Assembly (NCBI GenBank): GCA_903919145.1
Contig: CAIXGW010000156.1
Coordinates: 1-60,839 of the forward strand
DNA: 60,839 nt
DNA from: an uncultured Myxococcales bacterium
GTDB taxonomy: Bacteria; Myxococcota_A; UBA9042
Direction of reading: 5' to 3'
Made by a program: the position numbers and the translations under genes
Shown: one piece after another, positions 8,634-17,375 of the stretch
Layout: each line of letters starts with the position of its first letter
Numbering within the stretch: position 1 is the first letter of the stretch
The notes under the pieces: model-generated
What the model was told of the DNA's origin: nothing
Seen by the model: only the letters and a program-made list of their open reading frames with translations
Databases searched by the model: none

Positions 8634-10529
8634 ATGACCGAGCCGCCGGCCCGCCAGGACAGAGCTACCCAAAGCGCCGATCACGGCTGGAGCCCGCTGT
8701 TGTGGGCCCTGTCGGCGGCCGCGCTGGCCGTGGTGGGCTTGATGGCGTCGGCCGTCAGCCATCCGGGGCCAAGACAGCTGCCTTCCTCCAAGCTGGTCCA
8801 GGTCGTCCAAGCGGCCCAGCCCCAACCGGCGGCTGCGACTGCCGATGGGCCGCCCGCCGCGGACCTGGATGCCCTGGCTGCTGGCGGCGAGGCGGCCTGC
8901 TCGGGTGCTTGCGGCGCCGCCGAGTCGCTGCTGGCAGCCGCCGCCTCCGCCAAAGATCAACTGCCAAGCGCACTTGACACAGCCTTGGGTCTTGTCGAAG
9001 CGGAGCAAGCCTCGCCGGGAGGCAAGGGCCGCCTTGGGTTGTCTAAGCGGCGATTGTTTGGGCAGCCGGCCCCCAGTGAGGGCGACACCGACGGTGAGAG
9101 CGCCTTTCCCGCCGGTACCGGCCAACCGGCGCCCTTTGCCAGTGAAGGATCGAGCGCGCGCCAGCCCCTGCGCCGCAGCGCCGGCAAGTCGGCAGTGCTG
9201 TGGACGGACACCCGCCCGGAGTACGCCACCGAACTGCTGGGCCGGCTGGACAGCTTCCTGGCCCAGGCCAACGCAGAGCTGTCCAAGGTCCTGGAGGCCC
9301 AGGTTGCGGCCAAACCGGTTCAGATCTATGTCTTTGAGTCGCAGGAGCGCTACCAGGAGTATGCGCGCGAGCACGCCCCCGGGCTGGTGAACAACGGCGG
9401 CTTCTATGACGGCGGGATGCGAACGGTGGTGACCTACCGCTACAACAACTCGATGCAGTTGTATTTTCACGAGCTGATCCACGCCATGATGGGCGAGCAG
9501 TTCGGCGACCACCACTTCACTCGCTATACCCGCCGCAACTGGCCCATCTGGTTTGACGAGGGCATTGCCGAGTATCTGGGTTCCTTTGATCTGCTGGGCA
9601 AAGAAGTGCACATCCCAGCGGTCAACAAAGGCAAGCTGGCCTACCTGGTCAACGCCATGGCCAACAACGTGTTCATTGACTTGCCAACGCTGCTCAAGGC
9701 TCCCGCCGAGCGCTTCTCTGGCCCGTCGATGAACATCTACTACGCTGAGTCGTGGGGCCTGCTCGACTTCTTGCTCAGCTCGCCGGTGACCCGGCCCAAA
9801 GTTGCGGTGTTCTTCAAGAAGATCAAAGGGGGAGAGGACGGCTTGTCGGCCTTTCGCAGCTGCTTTGGCGACAACTTGGCGCAGCTGGACGCCACTTGGC
9901 GTGCCTACCTGTATGAGCGGGCGCGCACCGGCCCAGGCTCTGTGCAGCTCTTTGGCGGCTCGCACATCGACGACTGGACCATCCACGAGGGCGGTCAGTG
10001 GCTGGCTGGCGGCGGCGAGATCAGCGGCCACGGCGACCGGAACTACAACTACCTCATCAAAAGCGAGCTGCCCAGCACCAACTTCACCTACCAACTGGAC
10101 GTCAATTTGGCGCACGGCACCGCCGGTTTGATCCTGGGCAACAACTTCCACGGCGAATACCCCTACTACTACCTGATCGAGATCGCCCGCGACGTGGTGA
10201 TGGTGCGGCGCGCCTGGTCGGCCAGCCACATCGAGCCGGTGATCCAGGCCTACGCCGAAGTGCCGCCATCTACCTGGGTGCAGGTGCGCGCCAGCGTGGC
10301 TGATCGGGTGCTGCGCTTGTATGTGGGCGGTCGCGAAGTGCTGCAGACCCGCGTAGACCGCGACCGCTACTCGCTTTTTGGCCTGTACCTCTACCGCGCC
10401 CAGGTTCGTTTCCGCGGCATCAGCCTGCTCAGAGAAGGGCCGTCGCCGGCGTGGGCGGGCTTGGCCGCTGGATCGGCTGGCGGGCCGCCGGTGGGGCTGC
10501 CCGATTTGCCGCCGCCCAAAATGCCTTGA
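8634..10529 (+). CDS. membrane-anchored HExxH zinc metalloprotease (gluzincin-like)
   Basis: 631 residues from ATG 8634. One N-terminal membrane helix (about residues 22-42) is followed by an Ala/Gly-rich linker to about residue 185, so the catalytic part probably lies in the periplasm. The zinc motif HELIH has His279, Glu280 and His283. DEGIAEY about 25 residues later supplies the third ligand Glu309. This spacing matches peptidase-MA/DUF1570-type gluzincins. The remaining C-terminal half (from about residue 440) is beta-rich and looks like a carbohydrate-binding or laminin-G-like sandwich (NYNYLIKSELPS, GLILGNNFHGEYPYYY). The substrate is unknown. Confidence 0.85.
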   Translation: MTEPPARQDRATQSADHGWSPLLWALSAAALAVVGLMASAVSHPGPRQLPSSKLVQVVQAAQPQPAAATADGPPAADLDALAAGGEAACSGACGAAESLLAAAASAKDQLPSALDTALGLVEAEQASPGGKGRLGLSKRRLFGQPAPSEGDTDGESAFPAGTGQPAPFASEGSSARQPLRRSAGKSAVLWTDTRPEYATELLGRLDSFLAQANAELSKVLEAQVAAKPVQIYVFESQERYQEYAREHAPGLVNNGGFYDGGMRTVVTYRYNNSMQLYFHELIHAMMGEQFGDHHFTRYTRRNWPIWFDEGIAEYLGSFDLLGKEVHIPAVNKGKLAYLVNAMANNVFIDLPTLLKAPAERFSGPSMNIYYAESWGLLDFLLSSPVTRPKVAVFFKKIKGGEDGLSAFRSCFGDNLAQLDATWRAYLYERARTGPGSVQLFGGSHIDDWTIHEGGQWLAGGGEISGHGDRNYNYLIKSELPSTNFTYQLDVNLAHGTAGLILGNNFHGEYPYYYLIEIARDVVMVRRAWSASHIEPVIQAYAEVPPSTWVQVRASVADRVLRLYVGGREVLQTRVDRDRYSLFGLYLYRAQVRFRGISLLREGPSPAWAGLAAGSAGGPPVGLPDLPPPKMP

Positions 10530-10659
10530 GATCAACCGGCCCACGGTCCCAGTCCTAGGCAATTCGCCTGTGGAACCTGCGCAGGGCTCGACAAGTGGCG
10601 CTGCCGTGTCATCCTGTCTGCCGCCGCAGCGACCACGGGACGCGGCGCAAAGAGGAAAG

Positions 10660-11517
10660 ATGGTGACGTCAGAAATTGCAGCGTTGCGCGAACTGCGCAG
10701 TGCGGTGGAGCGAGTCATCGGGCCGATCGCCGCGCCCATTGGCCTGGTTCTGGGCAGCGGCCTGGGCGGCGTAGCCAGTCAGATCCAGCACGCGCGCCGG
10801 CTTTCTTACAGCAAATTGCCGCACATGGTCGCATCGACGGTCAAGGGCCACGCCGGCGAGCTGGTGGTAGGCGACTGGCACGGCAAGCAGGTCATCGCGC
10901 TTTCTGGTCGCGTCCATCGCTATGAGGGCCACGATTTCCGCCAGGTGGTCATGCCGGTCCGGCTGCTGGCGGCCCTGGGGATCGACACGCTGATCGTGAC
11001 CAATGCCGCCGGGTCGGCGCACCTGGGTTTCCAGCCGGGCGACCTGATGCTGATCCGCGACCACTTGAATCTGACCGGCGGCAATCCGCTGATCGGCGTC
11101 AATGACGAGCGCCTGGGGCCGCGTTTTCCAGACATGACCCAGGCCTACGATCCAGAGCTGCGCGCGCTGGCCATGCAAGTGGCGGCAGAGCGGTCGATCG
11201 CCCTGCGTCAGGGAGTCTACTGCGGGCTGTCTGGCCCGAGCTATGAGACGCCCTCTGAAATCAAGATGTTGTCGATTCTCGGTGGCGACGCCGTCGGCAT
11301 GTCGACCGTGGCCGAAGTCATCGCCGCCCGCCACATGGGGGTGCGGGTGATGGGCCTGTCTTGCATTACCAACCTGGGTGCAGGGCTGGGAGAGGGCACG
11401 CTGGATCACGAGCATGTGGCCGTGGTAGCTCGCGAAGCGACCGATCGGATGACCGATCTGGTGGCCGGTGTGGTCGAAGCGCTGCCCGAGCTACCGGTCC
11501 TGCGGAGGCCGCTGTGA
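10660..11517 (+). CDS. purine nucleoside phosphorylase (trimeric type)
   Basis: Phosphorolysis of purine nucleosides in nucleotide salvage. 285 residues; ATG 10660 is preceded by AGAGGA. Family blocks visible are GLVLGSGLGG (phosphate loop), HRYEGHDF, TNAAGSAHLGFQPGDLMLI, GPSYETPSEIKML, VGMSTVAEVIAARHMG (base site) and SCITNLGAG. The size fits the PunA/PNP-II class rather than the hexameric DeoD. Its stop overlaps the start of the cytidine deaminase gene, forming a salvage pair. Confidence 0.95.
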   Translation: MVTSEIAALRELRSAVERVIGPIAAPIGLVLGSGLGGVASQIQHARRLSYSKLPHMVASTVKGHAGELVVGDWHGKQVIALSGRVHRYEGHDFRQVVMPVRLLAALGIDTLIVTNAAGSAHLGFQPGDLMLIRDHLNLTGGNPLIGVNDERLGPRFPDMTQAYDPELRALAMQVAAERSIALRQGVYCGLSGPSYETPSEIKMLSILGGDAVGMSTVAEVIAARHMGVRVMGLSCITNLGAGLGEGTLDHEHVAVVAREATDRMTDLVAGVVEALPELPVLRRPL

Positions 11518-12038
11518 CGCAAAATCCCTTGGAAAGCCGGGCTTCTGACTCAGGAGCAGGGGGCGGCGCATCGGCGTGGACGGAAGCGCAGCTGCGCAGT
11601 GCCTGGACGGCGGCGGTAGGCGATCACCCAGGCTGGGTCGATCTGCTGGCCCAGGCCTGGCAAGTTCGGCACCGCGCCTATGCGCCGTACTCCGGGTTTG
11701 CCGTTGGGGCCTCGCTGCTGACCGCAGGCGACCTCATCTTCAGCGGCGTCAACGTTGAAAATGCAAGTTATCCAGTAGGGTGCTGTGCAGAGCGCAGCGC
11801 TGTTTGTGCAGCCGTTACCGCCGGCCAGCGGCAATTCCGCACCATCGCCATTGTCACCGACGCCGAGCATCCGGCGGCGCCGTGCGGGCTGTGCCGCCAG
11901 AACCTTGCGGAATTCGGCCTGGACCTGCAGGTGGTGCTGGGCAACACAACCGGTCTGGTGTGGCACGCACCTCTGCGAGAGCTGTTGCCGGCCGCCTTTA
12001 CGCCGGATAGCTTTGAGCCGCGCCCCGGGCGGCAGTAG
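11514..12038 (+). CDS. cdd: cytidine deaminase
   Basis: Zinc-dependent deamination of cytidine/deoxycytidine to uridine. 174 residues. The GTG start at 11514 overlaps the nucleoside phosphorylase stop (GTGA), so the pair is translationally coupled. The zinc and catalytic motif is CCAERSAVCAA (Cys-Ala-Glu), with the second zinc site PCGLCRQ; NVENASYP contacts substrate in this family. The N-terminal 35 residues are longer than usual and low in complexity. The C-terminal LLPAAFTPDSF is the typical end. Confidence 0.95.
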   Translation: MTQNPLESRASDSGAGGGASAWTEAQLRSAWTAAVGDHPGWVDLLAQAWQVRHRAYAPYSGFAVGASLLTAGDLIFSGVNVENASYPVGCCAERSAVCAAVTAGQRQFRTIAIVTDAEHPAAPCGLCRQNLAEFGLDLQVVLGNTTGLVWHAPLRELLPAAFTPDSFEPRPGRQ

Positions 12039-12095
12039 GCCCGGCTGGTTGTCTGCGGCAACAGGCCGGAGGTCCAGCCGCCGGAGGTGAGCACC

Positions 12096-13373
12096 ATGCC
12101 GAGTATTCTCTTGGTGACAGCCTGGTTTGCGCCCTCGCGACAAATCGGCGCGCGCCGCCTGGACCGCATCGCCTCTGTGCTGCAGGCCGCCGGTTGGCAA
12201 GTGACCGTGCTGTGCCCGCAGCTGCAATTCATGGCGCCCAACGACCCCAAAATGCCGATTCCGCCTGTCGAAATTCTTCAGGTAAACGTCTGGGCGCCGC
12301 GGCTGTGGGCCAAGAAGCTGGCGCGCCGCAATGTTGCCGCTGCCGAGCCGCTGCCCAGCCAGGGCCGTGCGGGCGCGGTGGCCAAGGGGGCCAGGCCGTG
12401 GGTCCAGCTGGCCAACAAAGCCCTGTCTGTGTTGGAATTTCCCGATCCGTTCCAGGCGATGCTGCTGCCAGCGCTGGCGGCGGTGCGCGGGCGGCGCTTT
12501 GACGTCGTGCTGGGTTCCCTGCCCTGGCGCTCGATGGGGCCGGTCGCGGCGGCTGTGGCGCGGGCGACCGGGGCCCAGCTGGTGCTCGACTATCGCGACC
12601 CGTGGGCCGAAGGGGTGGCCGAGCACCCTTCTACCAGCGAGCTGCCCGCGCCGTGGCACCGCTGGCTCGAAGATCGCTGCCTTCAGCAAGCTATCTTGGT
12701 TACTGGAGTGTCTCCTACAATTGTCCGCTGGCTGACGGCCCGCGCCGCCTGTCCGGTGGTGCTGGTGACCAATGCCTATGACCCGGCCGCTGCGCCGCAG
12801 CCGCTGCCTCCGCGCCCGCCGGTGCGGTTGGTCTACACGGGCTCGCTGGCCTATGGTCGCGATTTGCTCCCGGTTCTACAGGCGATTGCCGCTGCCGGGC
12901 TGGGGCCCGAGCAGGTGGTGATCGATGTGGCGGGGCCTCACGGAGCCAGTGTTACTGCACAGGCCGCCGAGCTGGGCCTGGACCCGCGCCAAGTGGTCGA
13001 TCACGGCATGGTGCCTTCGCAGCGGGCTCAGGAGCTGGTGGCGGCGGGGCACGCGGCGCTGGTGCTGGGCTCGCGCGGCTTTGAGTATGCGTACCCCGGT
13101 AAGATCTTTGAAATTCTTGCCAAAGAACGGCCAATGTGGCTGCTCTCTCCCCCTGGCGCCGATGCGCCAGACCTCATTGCCCGCCACCACCTGGGCTGGG
13201 TGAGCGACCCGAGCGACCCTGCCGCCGTGCAGCGCGCCCTGACGCTCATCCTCAGCGGCCCGGCTGACCCGCCCATCGATCTGCACCTGCTGCAGGCCGA
13301 CCACGTTATGGCCAACCTGCAGCAGCGGCTGCGTGCCCTGGTTCCACACCCTACTCACCGCGCCAAGGCCTGA
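12096..13373 (+). CDS. glycosyltransferase, GT4-like
   Basis: 425 residues. ATG 12096 lies 5 nt after a strong GGAGGTGA (12083-12090). N-terminal SILLVTAWFAPSRQIGARRLDRIA and the C-terminal YPGKIFEILAKERPMWLL match the GT-B fold of family 4 transferases; the latter sits at the nucleotide-sugar site with the EX7E-like region degenerate. The middle holds LDYRDPWAEG and VRLVYTGSLAYGRDLLPVLQAI. It probably transfers a sugar to a lipid carrier or glycan at the inner membrane. It is followed 4 bp later by a polytopic membrane protein gene. Confidence 0.85.
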   Translation: MPSILLVTAWFAPSRQIGARRLDRIASVLQAAGWQVTVLCPQLQFMAPNDPKMPIPPVEILQVNVWAPRLWAKKLARRNVAAAEPLPSQGRAGAVAKGARPWVQLANKALSVLEFPDPFQAMLLPALAAVRGRRFDVVLGSLPWRSMGPVAAAVARATGAQLVLDYRDPWAEGVAEHPSTSELPAPWHRWLEDRCLQQAILVTGVSPTIVRWLTARAACPVVLVTNAYDPAAAPQPLPPRPPVRLVYTGSLAYGRDLLPVLQAIAAAGLGPEQVVIDVAGPHGASVTAQAAELGLDPRQVVDHGMVPSQRAQELVAAGHAALVLGSRGFEYAYPGKIFEILAKERPMWLLSPPGADAPDLIARHHLGWVSDPSDPAAVQRALTLILSGPADPPIDLHLLQADHVMANLQQRLRALVPHPTHRAKA

Positions 13374-13377
13374 AAGC

Positions 13378-15171
13378 ATGACGATTGATCCAAAGGATTT
13401 CAAAACGTTGCTGGTGCGGGTGGTGCTGGTCACGATCGTGCTGCGCGCGGCGCCGATGTTTACGGCCGATCTGGCTCCCGGCGAAGCAGCAGCGGTGCTG
13501 GGTCTGAGCGGCAGCGGCGAGCCCGGAGAGCCGTGGCTGCTGGCCGTGCGAAGCTGGGCGCTGACGACCGGCGGCGTGGCGGGGCTGGTGCGGCTGCCGG
13601 CGCTGCTGGCCGAGGTGGCGCTGCCGATCCTGGCCCTGGGCTATGCGCGCGTCGCCGGCTGGGGCTCGCTGGCGGGTCTGGTGGTCGGCCTGACGTTGGC
13701 TCTGTCTCCCCTGGCAATGCAGGCCGGGCACCGCAGCGGCGGCGGCGGCGCCGTGGCAGCCCTGGTGCTGCTGGTGTTGACCCTGCTGCGCAGCGGGTTG
13801 CGCGAGAATCAGCGCCGGCCGCTGGCGGCGTCTGCCCTGGGGCTGGCCGTGCTGGGCCTGCTGGCCAGCCCAGCGCTGGTGGTGGTGCCGGCGGGGCTGT
13901 GGCTGATCTGGCGGGCCCTGACCGACTCCAGGACCAAGCAGTGGGCGCTGCTGGCCTGGACTGGGGCGCCGCTGCTTGCGCTGGGGCTGCGGTTTGCCTG
14001 GCTGGGCTACCTGGTGCCAGAGGCAGACGGCGCGACCGCGCAATTCGCTTTGGGCCAAGCGGCAGAACCTTCAGGCTGGCACGCGCTGACGCCGCTGATG
14101 GCGGCCGCCCAAGGCCTGGCGCTGGCAGGCCCGGTGGGGCCGGTGGGAGAACTGGCGCGGTTGTTTGACCTGCTGCCAACGCCGCCCTGGCTGCTTGGTG
14201 CCGCAGCCCTGGTGATTTTGGCGGCCCTGTACGGCAATTGGCGCGGGTTGGTGCAGCAGGATCCGCCGGCCCCGCTGCAGCCGCCGGCTCTGAGCCCGCT
14301 GGCAGGTCGGTCCGCCGCAGCGGCGCCAGCCCAAGACGACGACGATGAAGCCGGCGGTGCCGCGGCAGCCGATGGCTGGCGGACCCTGGGCGCCGCCCTG
14401 CCCAGCACGCCGCGCGCTCTTGGCGACCGCGACTGGGGGCCGCCGCTGATCCTGGCCCTGGCCGCGGCGGTTTTTGTGGCGCAGGCCTGTGCCCGCGGAG
14501 TCGCCGATGGCGTGCAAGAAGCCCTGGCCGCCGCCCGGGTGGGCTTGGCTCTACCGATTGGCGCTGGCCTGGCTGCCCTGGCCACACCGCGCAGTTCGCT
14601 GCACCGGCAGGCAGACGTGCGGGTGCGCCGCCGCTCCTACTGGACCCTGGGCGGGGTGGCGCTGGCTCTCTTTGGCCTGGGATCCTGGCACCTGCTGGAG
14701 CAGACGCGGTCGGTGGAGCGCATGAGCAGTCGCAAAGTCGCGCGGTTTGCCAAGGAAGCGGCAAACGACCCGGAGATCGTGGGAGACAAGCTTGGCTCGG
14801 TGCTGGCGGTGGGGCCGCGCGGCTGGGCGGTGGCGGCGCAGCTCGACCCCAACGGCAACGGCCCGCGGTTGCGCCTCAGCACGGCGGAAGCTGGCGATGC
14901 TGTGGCCAATGCCTTGGAGTTGCTCAAGCACCAGCCCGGAGCGGTGGTGGTAGCCGGAGACAAGGCCGCGTTGGGCACCGAGGCCGGCGCGCCCAAAGAC
15001 ATGCTGGCGGTGATGCGCTCAATCGATCGGACACTGCGCATGCACGGTTTGGTCGAAGTGGCCGATTCCCATCGCTTGCTTGGTCAGACGGCGGTGATTG
15101 TCTATAGCCGCAGCAGCGGTGAGGCGGGCGGCACCATCCGTCCGCAAGTCGCGCCCGGCGTCGCACCGTGA
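13378..15171 (+). CDS. polytopic membrane protein, possibly GT-C-like
   Basis: 597 residues with roughly ten hydrophobic segments in two blocks (residues about 10-300 and 365-450). They are split by a cytoplasmic-looking Pro/Asp-rich linker with the acidic run DDDDE. The first loop after helix 1 has FTADLAPGEAAAV, which recalls the acidic loop of GT39/GT83 glycosyltransferases, but the canonical DE pair is not clear. The C-terminal ~150 residues are soluble. It sits between a glycosyltransferase gene and a helicase gene; the helicase start overlaps its stop (GTGA). Function uncertain. Confidence 0.75.
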   Translation: MTIDPKDFKTLLVRVVLVTIVLRAAPMFTADLAPGEAAAVLGLSGSGEPGEPWLLAVRSWALTTGGVAGLVRLPALLAEVALPILALGYARVAGWGSLAGLVVGLTLALSPLAMQAGHRSGGGGAVAALVLLVLTLLRSGLRENQRRPLAASALGLAVLGLLASPALVVVPAGLWLIWRALTDSRTKQWALLAWTGAPLLALGLRFAWLGYLVPEADGATAQFALGQAAEPSGWHALTPLMAAAQGLALAGPVGPVGELARLFDLLPTPPWLLGAAALVILAALYGNWRGLVQQDPPAPLQPPALSPLAGRSAAAAPAQDDDDEAGGAAAADGWRTLGAALPSTPRALGDRDWGPPLILALAAAVFVAQACARGVADGVQEALAAARVGLALPIGAGLAALATPRSSLHRQADVRVRRRSYWTLGGVALALFGLGSWHLLEQTRSVERMSSRKVARFAKEAANDPEIVGDKLGSVLAVGPRGWAVAAQLDPNGNGPRLRLSTAEAGDAVANALELLKHQPGAVVVAGDKAALGTEAGAPKDMLAVMRSIDRTLRMHGLVEVADSHRLLGQTAVIVYSRSSGEAGGTIRPQVAPGVAP

Positions 15172-17108
15172 GTGGAGCCGCCAGCCTTGCCAACCTGGCA
15201 GAAGCCCTGGGTAGTTTTGAGCCGCGCCCCGGCCAGCGGTTGATGGCCGATGCCGTTGAAAATGCTGTGCTCACCGGCCGCGATCTGGTGGTTGAAGCGG
15301 GCACCGGCACCGGAAAGACGCTGGCCTACCTGATTCCGCTGCTGGCTATGAACAAGAGGGTTTTGGTTTCTACGGCGACCAAGCAGCTGCAAAGCCAGAT
15401 CTTGGGTCACGATCTCCCCGTGGCCCAGGTGGCAACTGGGCGGCACTGCCAGGTCGCCGTGCTCAAGGGCCGGGCCAATTACATCTGCATGCATCGCCTG
15501 TTCAGCGTGGTGCAGGGCCGGGCCCAGGCGGGCCGGTCGCTGAGCGGCGAGCTGATGGCGATCGAAGCTGCCAGCCGCTACAGCCCCACCGGCGAGCGGG
15601 CCGATGTGCCAGGCGTGGCCGAAGACCACCTGGTGTGGGGCGAAGTGACTGCCACCGCTGATAATTGTTTGGGAAGTGCCTGCTCGCGGTTTGAAGACTG
15701 CTTTGTGGTGCGGGCCCGTCGCCGCGCAGTCAACGCCCAGCTGCTGATCGTCAACCACCACCTGCTGTTGGCTGACTATGCCTTGCGCGAGCGCTGGGAC
15801 GGCGCCTCGCTCCTGCCAGAGGTCGATGCAATCGTCATCGACGAAGCCCACGCATTGGCGGACACCGCCACGACTTTTTTCGGCGCCGCCATCACCGAGC
15901 GGCGGTTGCAGAGCCTGACCCGCGATCTGGGCGGCGCCATCGCCGTGGCTACTGATGACCGACTGCGCCAAGCCCTGCTGCAGGCCATCGACCAGCTCGA
16001 CTTGACTGGCGCCCGCCTGGTGGCCCGCATCCGCGCAGAAAGGCACCAAGCACCGCTGCTGGGACCTGTGCTAGAGCGGCTGCAGCCGGCCGCCCAGGAA
16101 CTTGACGAGGCCCTGGCCGAGCTTGTTGGGCTGGCCGCCCACACAGAACTGGCCCGCGACGCCGCCCTGCAGAAGACCGCTCAGGCCCTGGCCGCGGTCC
16201 GCGCAGACTTGGCGCAGTGTCTGCCGCAAGCCGCGGCTGCCGATGGCTTGGACAACGCCACCGTGCGCTGGATCGAACTGCGCCAACGCGATTGTGCGGT
16301 AGTCGCGCGGCCGGTCGAAGTCGGGCCGATCCTGCAGCGCACCCTGTTGGCCGAAAAGGCAGTTCGCATCTTTACTTCTGCGACCATGGCCAATGCCGGT
16401 TCCTTTACGCTGACGCTGCGCCAGCTGGGCCTTGCGCCGGGCACAGATACGCTGACCGTGCCCAGTCCCTTTGATTTTGCCCGACAGGCGCTGCTGTACC
16501 TGCCGCGCGGCATGCCCGAACCCAACGCCCCAGGCCGCGACCACGCCGTGGCCAAGACCGTGGCCGATCTGGCGATGGCCGCTGGCGGGGCGACGCTGGC
16601 CCTGTTCTCGAGCAATGCTGCCCTGCGCGCGGCCGCGGCGCTGGTGCCCACCCTGCTGCCGATGGCGGTGCTGGTGCAGGGGCAGGAAAGCAAGGAGGCC
16701 CTGCTGGAGCGTTTTGAGCAGATCCAGCCAGCTGTGCTGCTGGCCACCCTGGGATTCTGGCAAGGCGTTGACCTGCCGGCCCATGTGCTGCGGGTGGTGG
16801 TGCTCGACAAAGTCCCGTTCCCGCCGCCTGACGAGCCGCTGTTTGCCGCCCGCGCGGCGCTGCTGCACCACAAGGGCCGCTCCTCCTTTGGCGAGTTGAG
16901 TCTGCCAAGCGCCAGCCTGATCCTTCGCCAGGGTTTTGGTCGGCTGGTGCGCAGTGCTCGCCATGTGGGCGTGGTGGCCCTGCTCGATCCGCGGGTGGTG
17001 ACCAAGAGCTATGGGGCTCAGCTGCTGGCAGCGCTGCCCCCGGCCCGTCAGGCCCAGCGCTTTGAGCAGGTTGCAGAGTTTCTGAGGCGCCACGCGGACT
17101 TGACATAG
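15168..17108 (+). CDS. DinG/YoaA-type ATP-dependent DNA helicase (XPD-like, Fe-S)
   Basis: 646 residues. The GTG start overlaps the previous stop. Walker A EAGTGTGKT (about residue 42) and Walker B VIDEAH place it in superfamily 2. Four cysteines, NYIC then C-x4-C-x5-C in NCLGSACSRFEDC, match the iron-sulfur domain spacing of DinG. Motif VI is QGFGRLVRSARHVG. It is expected to unwind damaged or R-loop DNA 5' to 3'. The stop codon TAG at 17106-17108 lies inside a dispersed repeat copy. The last ~80 bp of the gene are duplicated immediately downstream. Confidence 0.92.
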   Translation: MSGAASLANLAEALGSFEPRPGQRLMADAVENAVLTGRDLVVEAGTGTGKTLAYLIPLLAMNKRVLVSTATKQLQSQILGHDLPVAQVATGRHCQVAVLKGRANYICMHRLFSVVQGRAQAGRSLSGELMAIEAASRYSPTGERADVPGVAEDHLVWGEVTATADNCLGSACSRFEDCFVVRARRRAVNAQLLIVNHHLLLADYALRERWDGASLLPEVDAIVIDEAHALADTATTFFGAAITERRLQSLTRDLGGAIAVATDDRLRQALLQAIDQLDLTGARLVARIRAERHQAPLLGPVLERLQPAAQELDEALAELVGLAAHTELARDAALQKTAQALAAVRADLAQCLPQAAAADGLDNATVRWIELRQRDCAVVARPVEVGPILQRTLLAEKAVRIFTSATMANAGSFTLTLRQLGLAPGTDTLTVPSPFDFARQALLYLPRGMPEPNAPGRDHAVAKTVADLAMAAGGATLALFSSNAALRAAAALVPTLLPMAVLVQGQESKEALLERFEQIQPAVLLATLGFWQGVDLPAHVLRVVVLDKVPFPPPDEPLFAARAALLHHKGRSSFGELSLPSASLILRQGFGRLVRSARHVGVVALLDPRVVTKSYGAQLLAALPPARQAQRFEQVAEFLRRHADLT

Positions 17109-17116
17109 CCTTGGGG
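17097..17116 (+). repeat. dispersed 20-bp element, copy 4
   Basis: GACTTGACATAGCCTTGGGG. It overlaps the dinG stop codon (TAG at 17106-17108), so the element supplies the last codons D-L-T and the stop. Confidence 0.85.
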
Positions 17117-17220
17117 TGTGTTGGGCCGGGGCTCAGGAGTGAGGGTGCTGGCAGCGCTGCCTCCGGGCCCGCCAAGCCCAGCGCTTTGGACAAGTTGCAA
17201 ATTTCCTAAGGCACCACGCT

Positions 17221-17240
17221 GACTTGACATAGCCTTGGGG
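17221..17240 (+). repeat. dispersed 20-bp element, copy 5
   Basis: GACTTGACATAGCCTTGGGG, identical over 20 bp to the copy at 17097. It lies in the second unit of the tandem duplication, about 135 bp before the selenoprotein gene. Confidence 0.85.
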
Positions 17241-17375
17241 TATGTTTGGACCGCTGGGCCAGGGCTTCGGTCGCGGCGACCTTGCATCCCGGCGCGGTGA
17301 TCGCCATGCTTGACCTCAAGGCCGCCAGAGCCGGCCTCCGCACCTAGAGCCTTCCTTTCCCTACCTGGAGCACAG

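Larger units (their letters stand above)
17022..17262 (+). repeat. tandem duplication (period about 124 bp) of the dinG 3' end plus dispersed element
   Basis: The sequence from about 17022 (last coding bases of dinG, the element at 17097 and some flank) recurs from about 17145 with many substitutions and small indels. CTGGCAGCGCTGCC occurs at 17025 and again at 17148, and the element at 17097 recurs at 17221. The second copy no longer encodes the dinG tail in frame, so it is a decaying duplicate. Confidence 0.85.

Noticed and set aside
8556..10739. Long open frame (727 codons) on the minus strand opposite the metalloprotease gene
   Set aside because: It is antisense to a gene with a clear HExxH domain and signal anchor. 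Such frames are expected in GC-rich DNA because of codon-position bias; its translation is low in complexity and has no recognisable domain.
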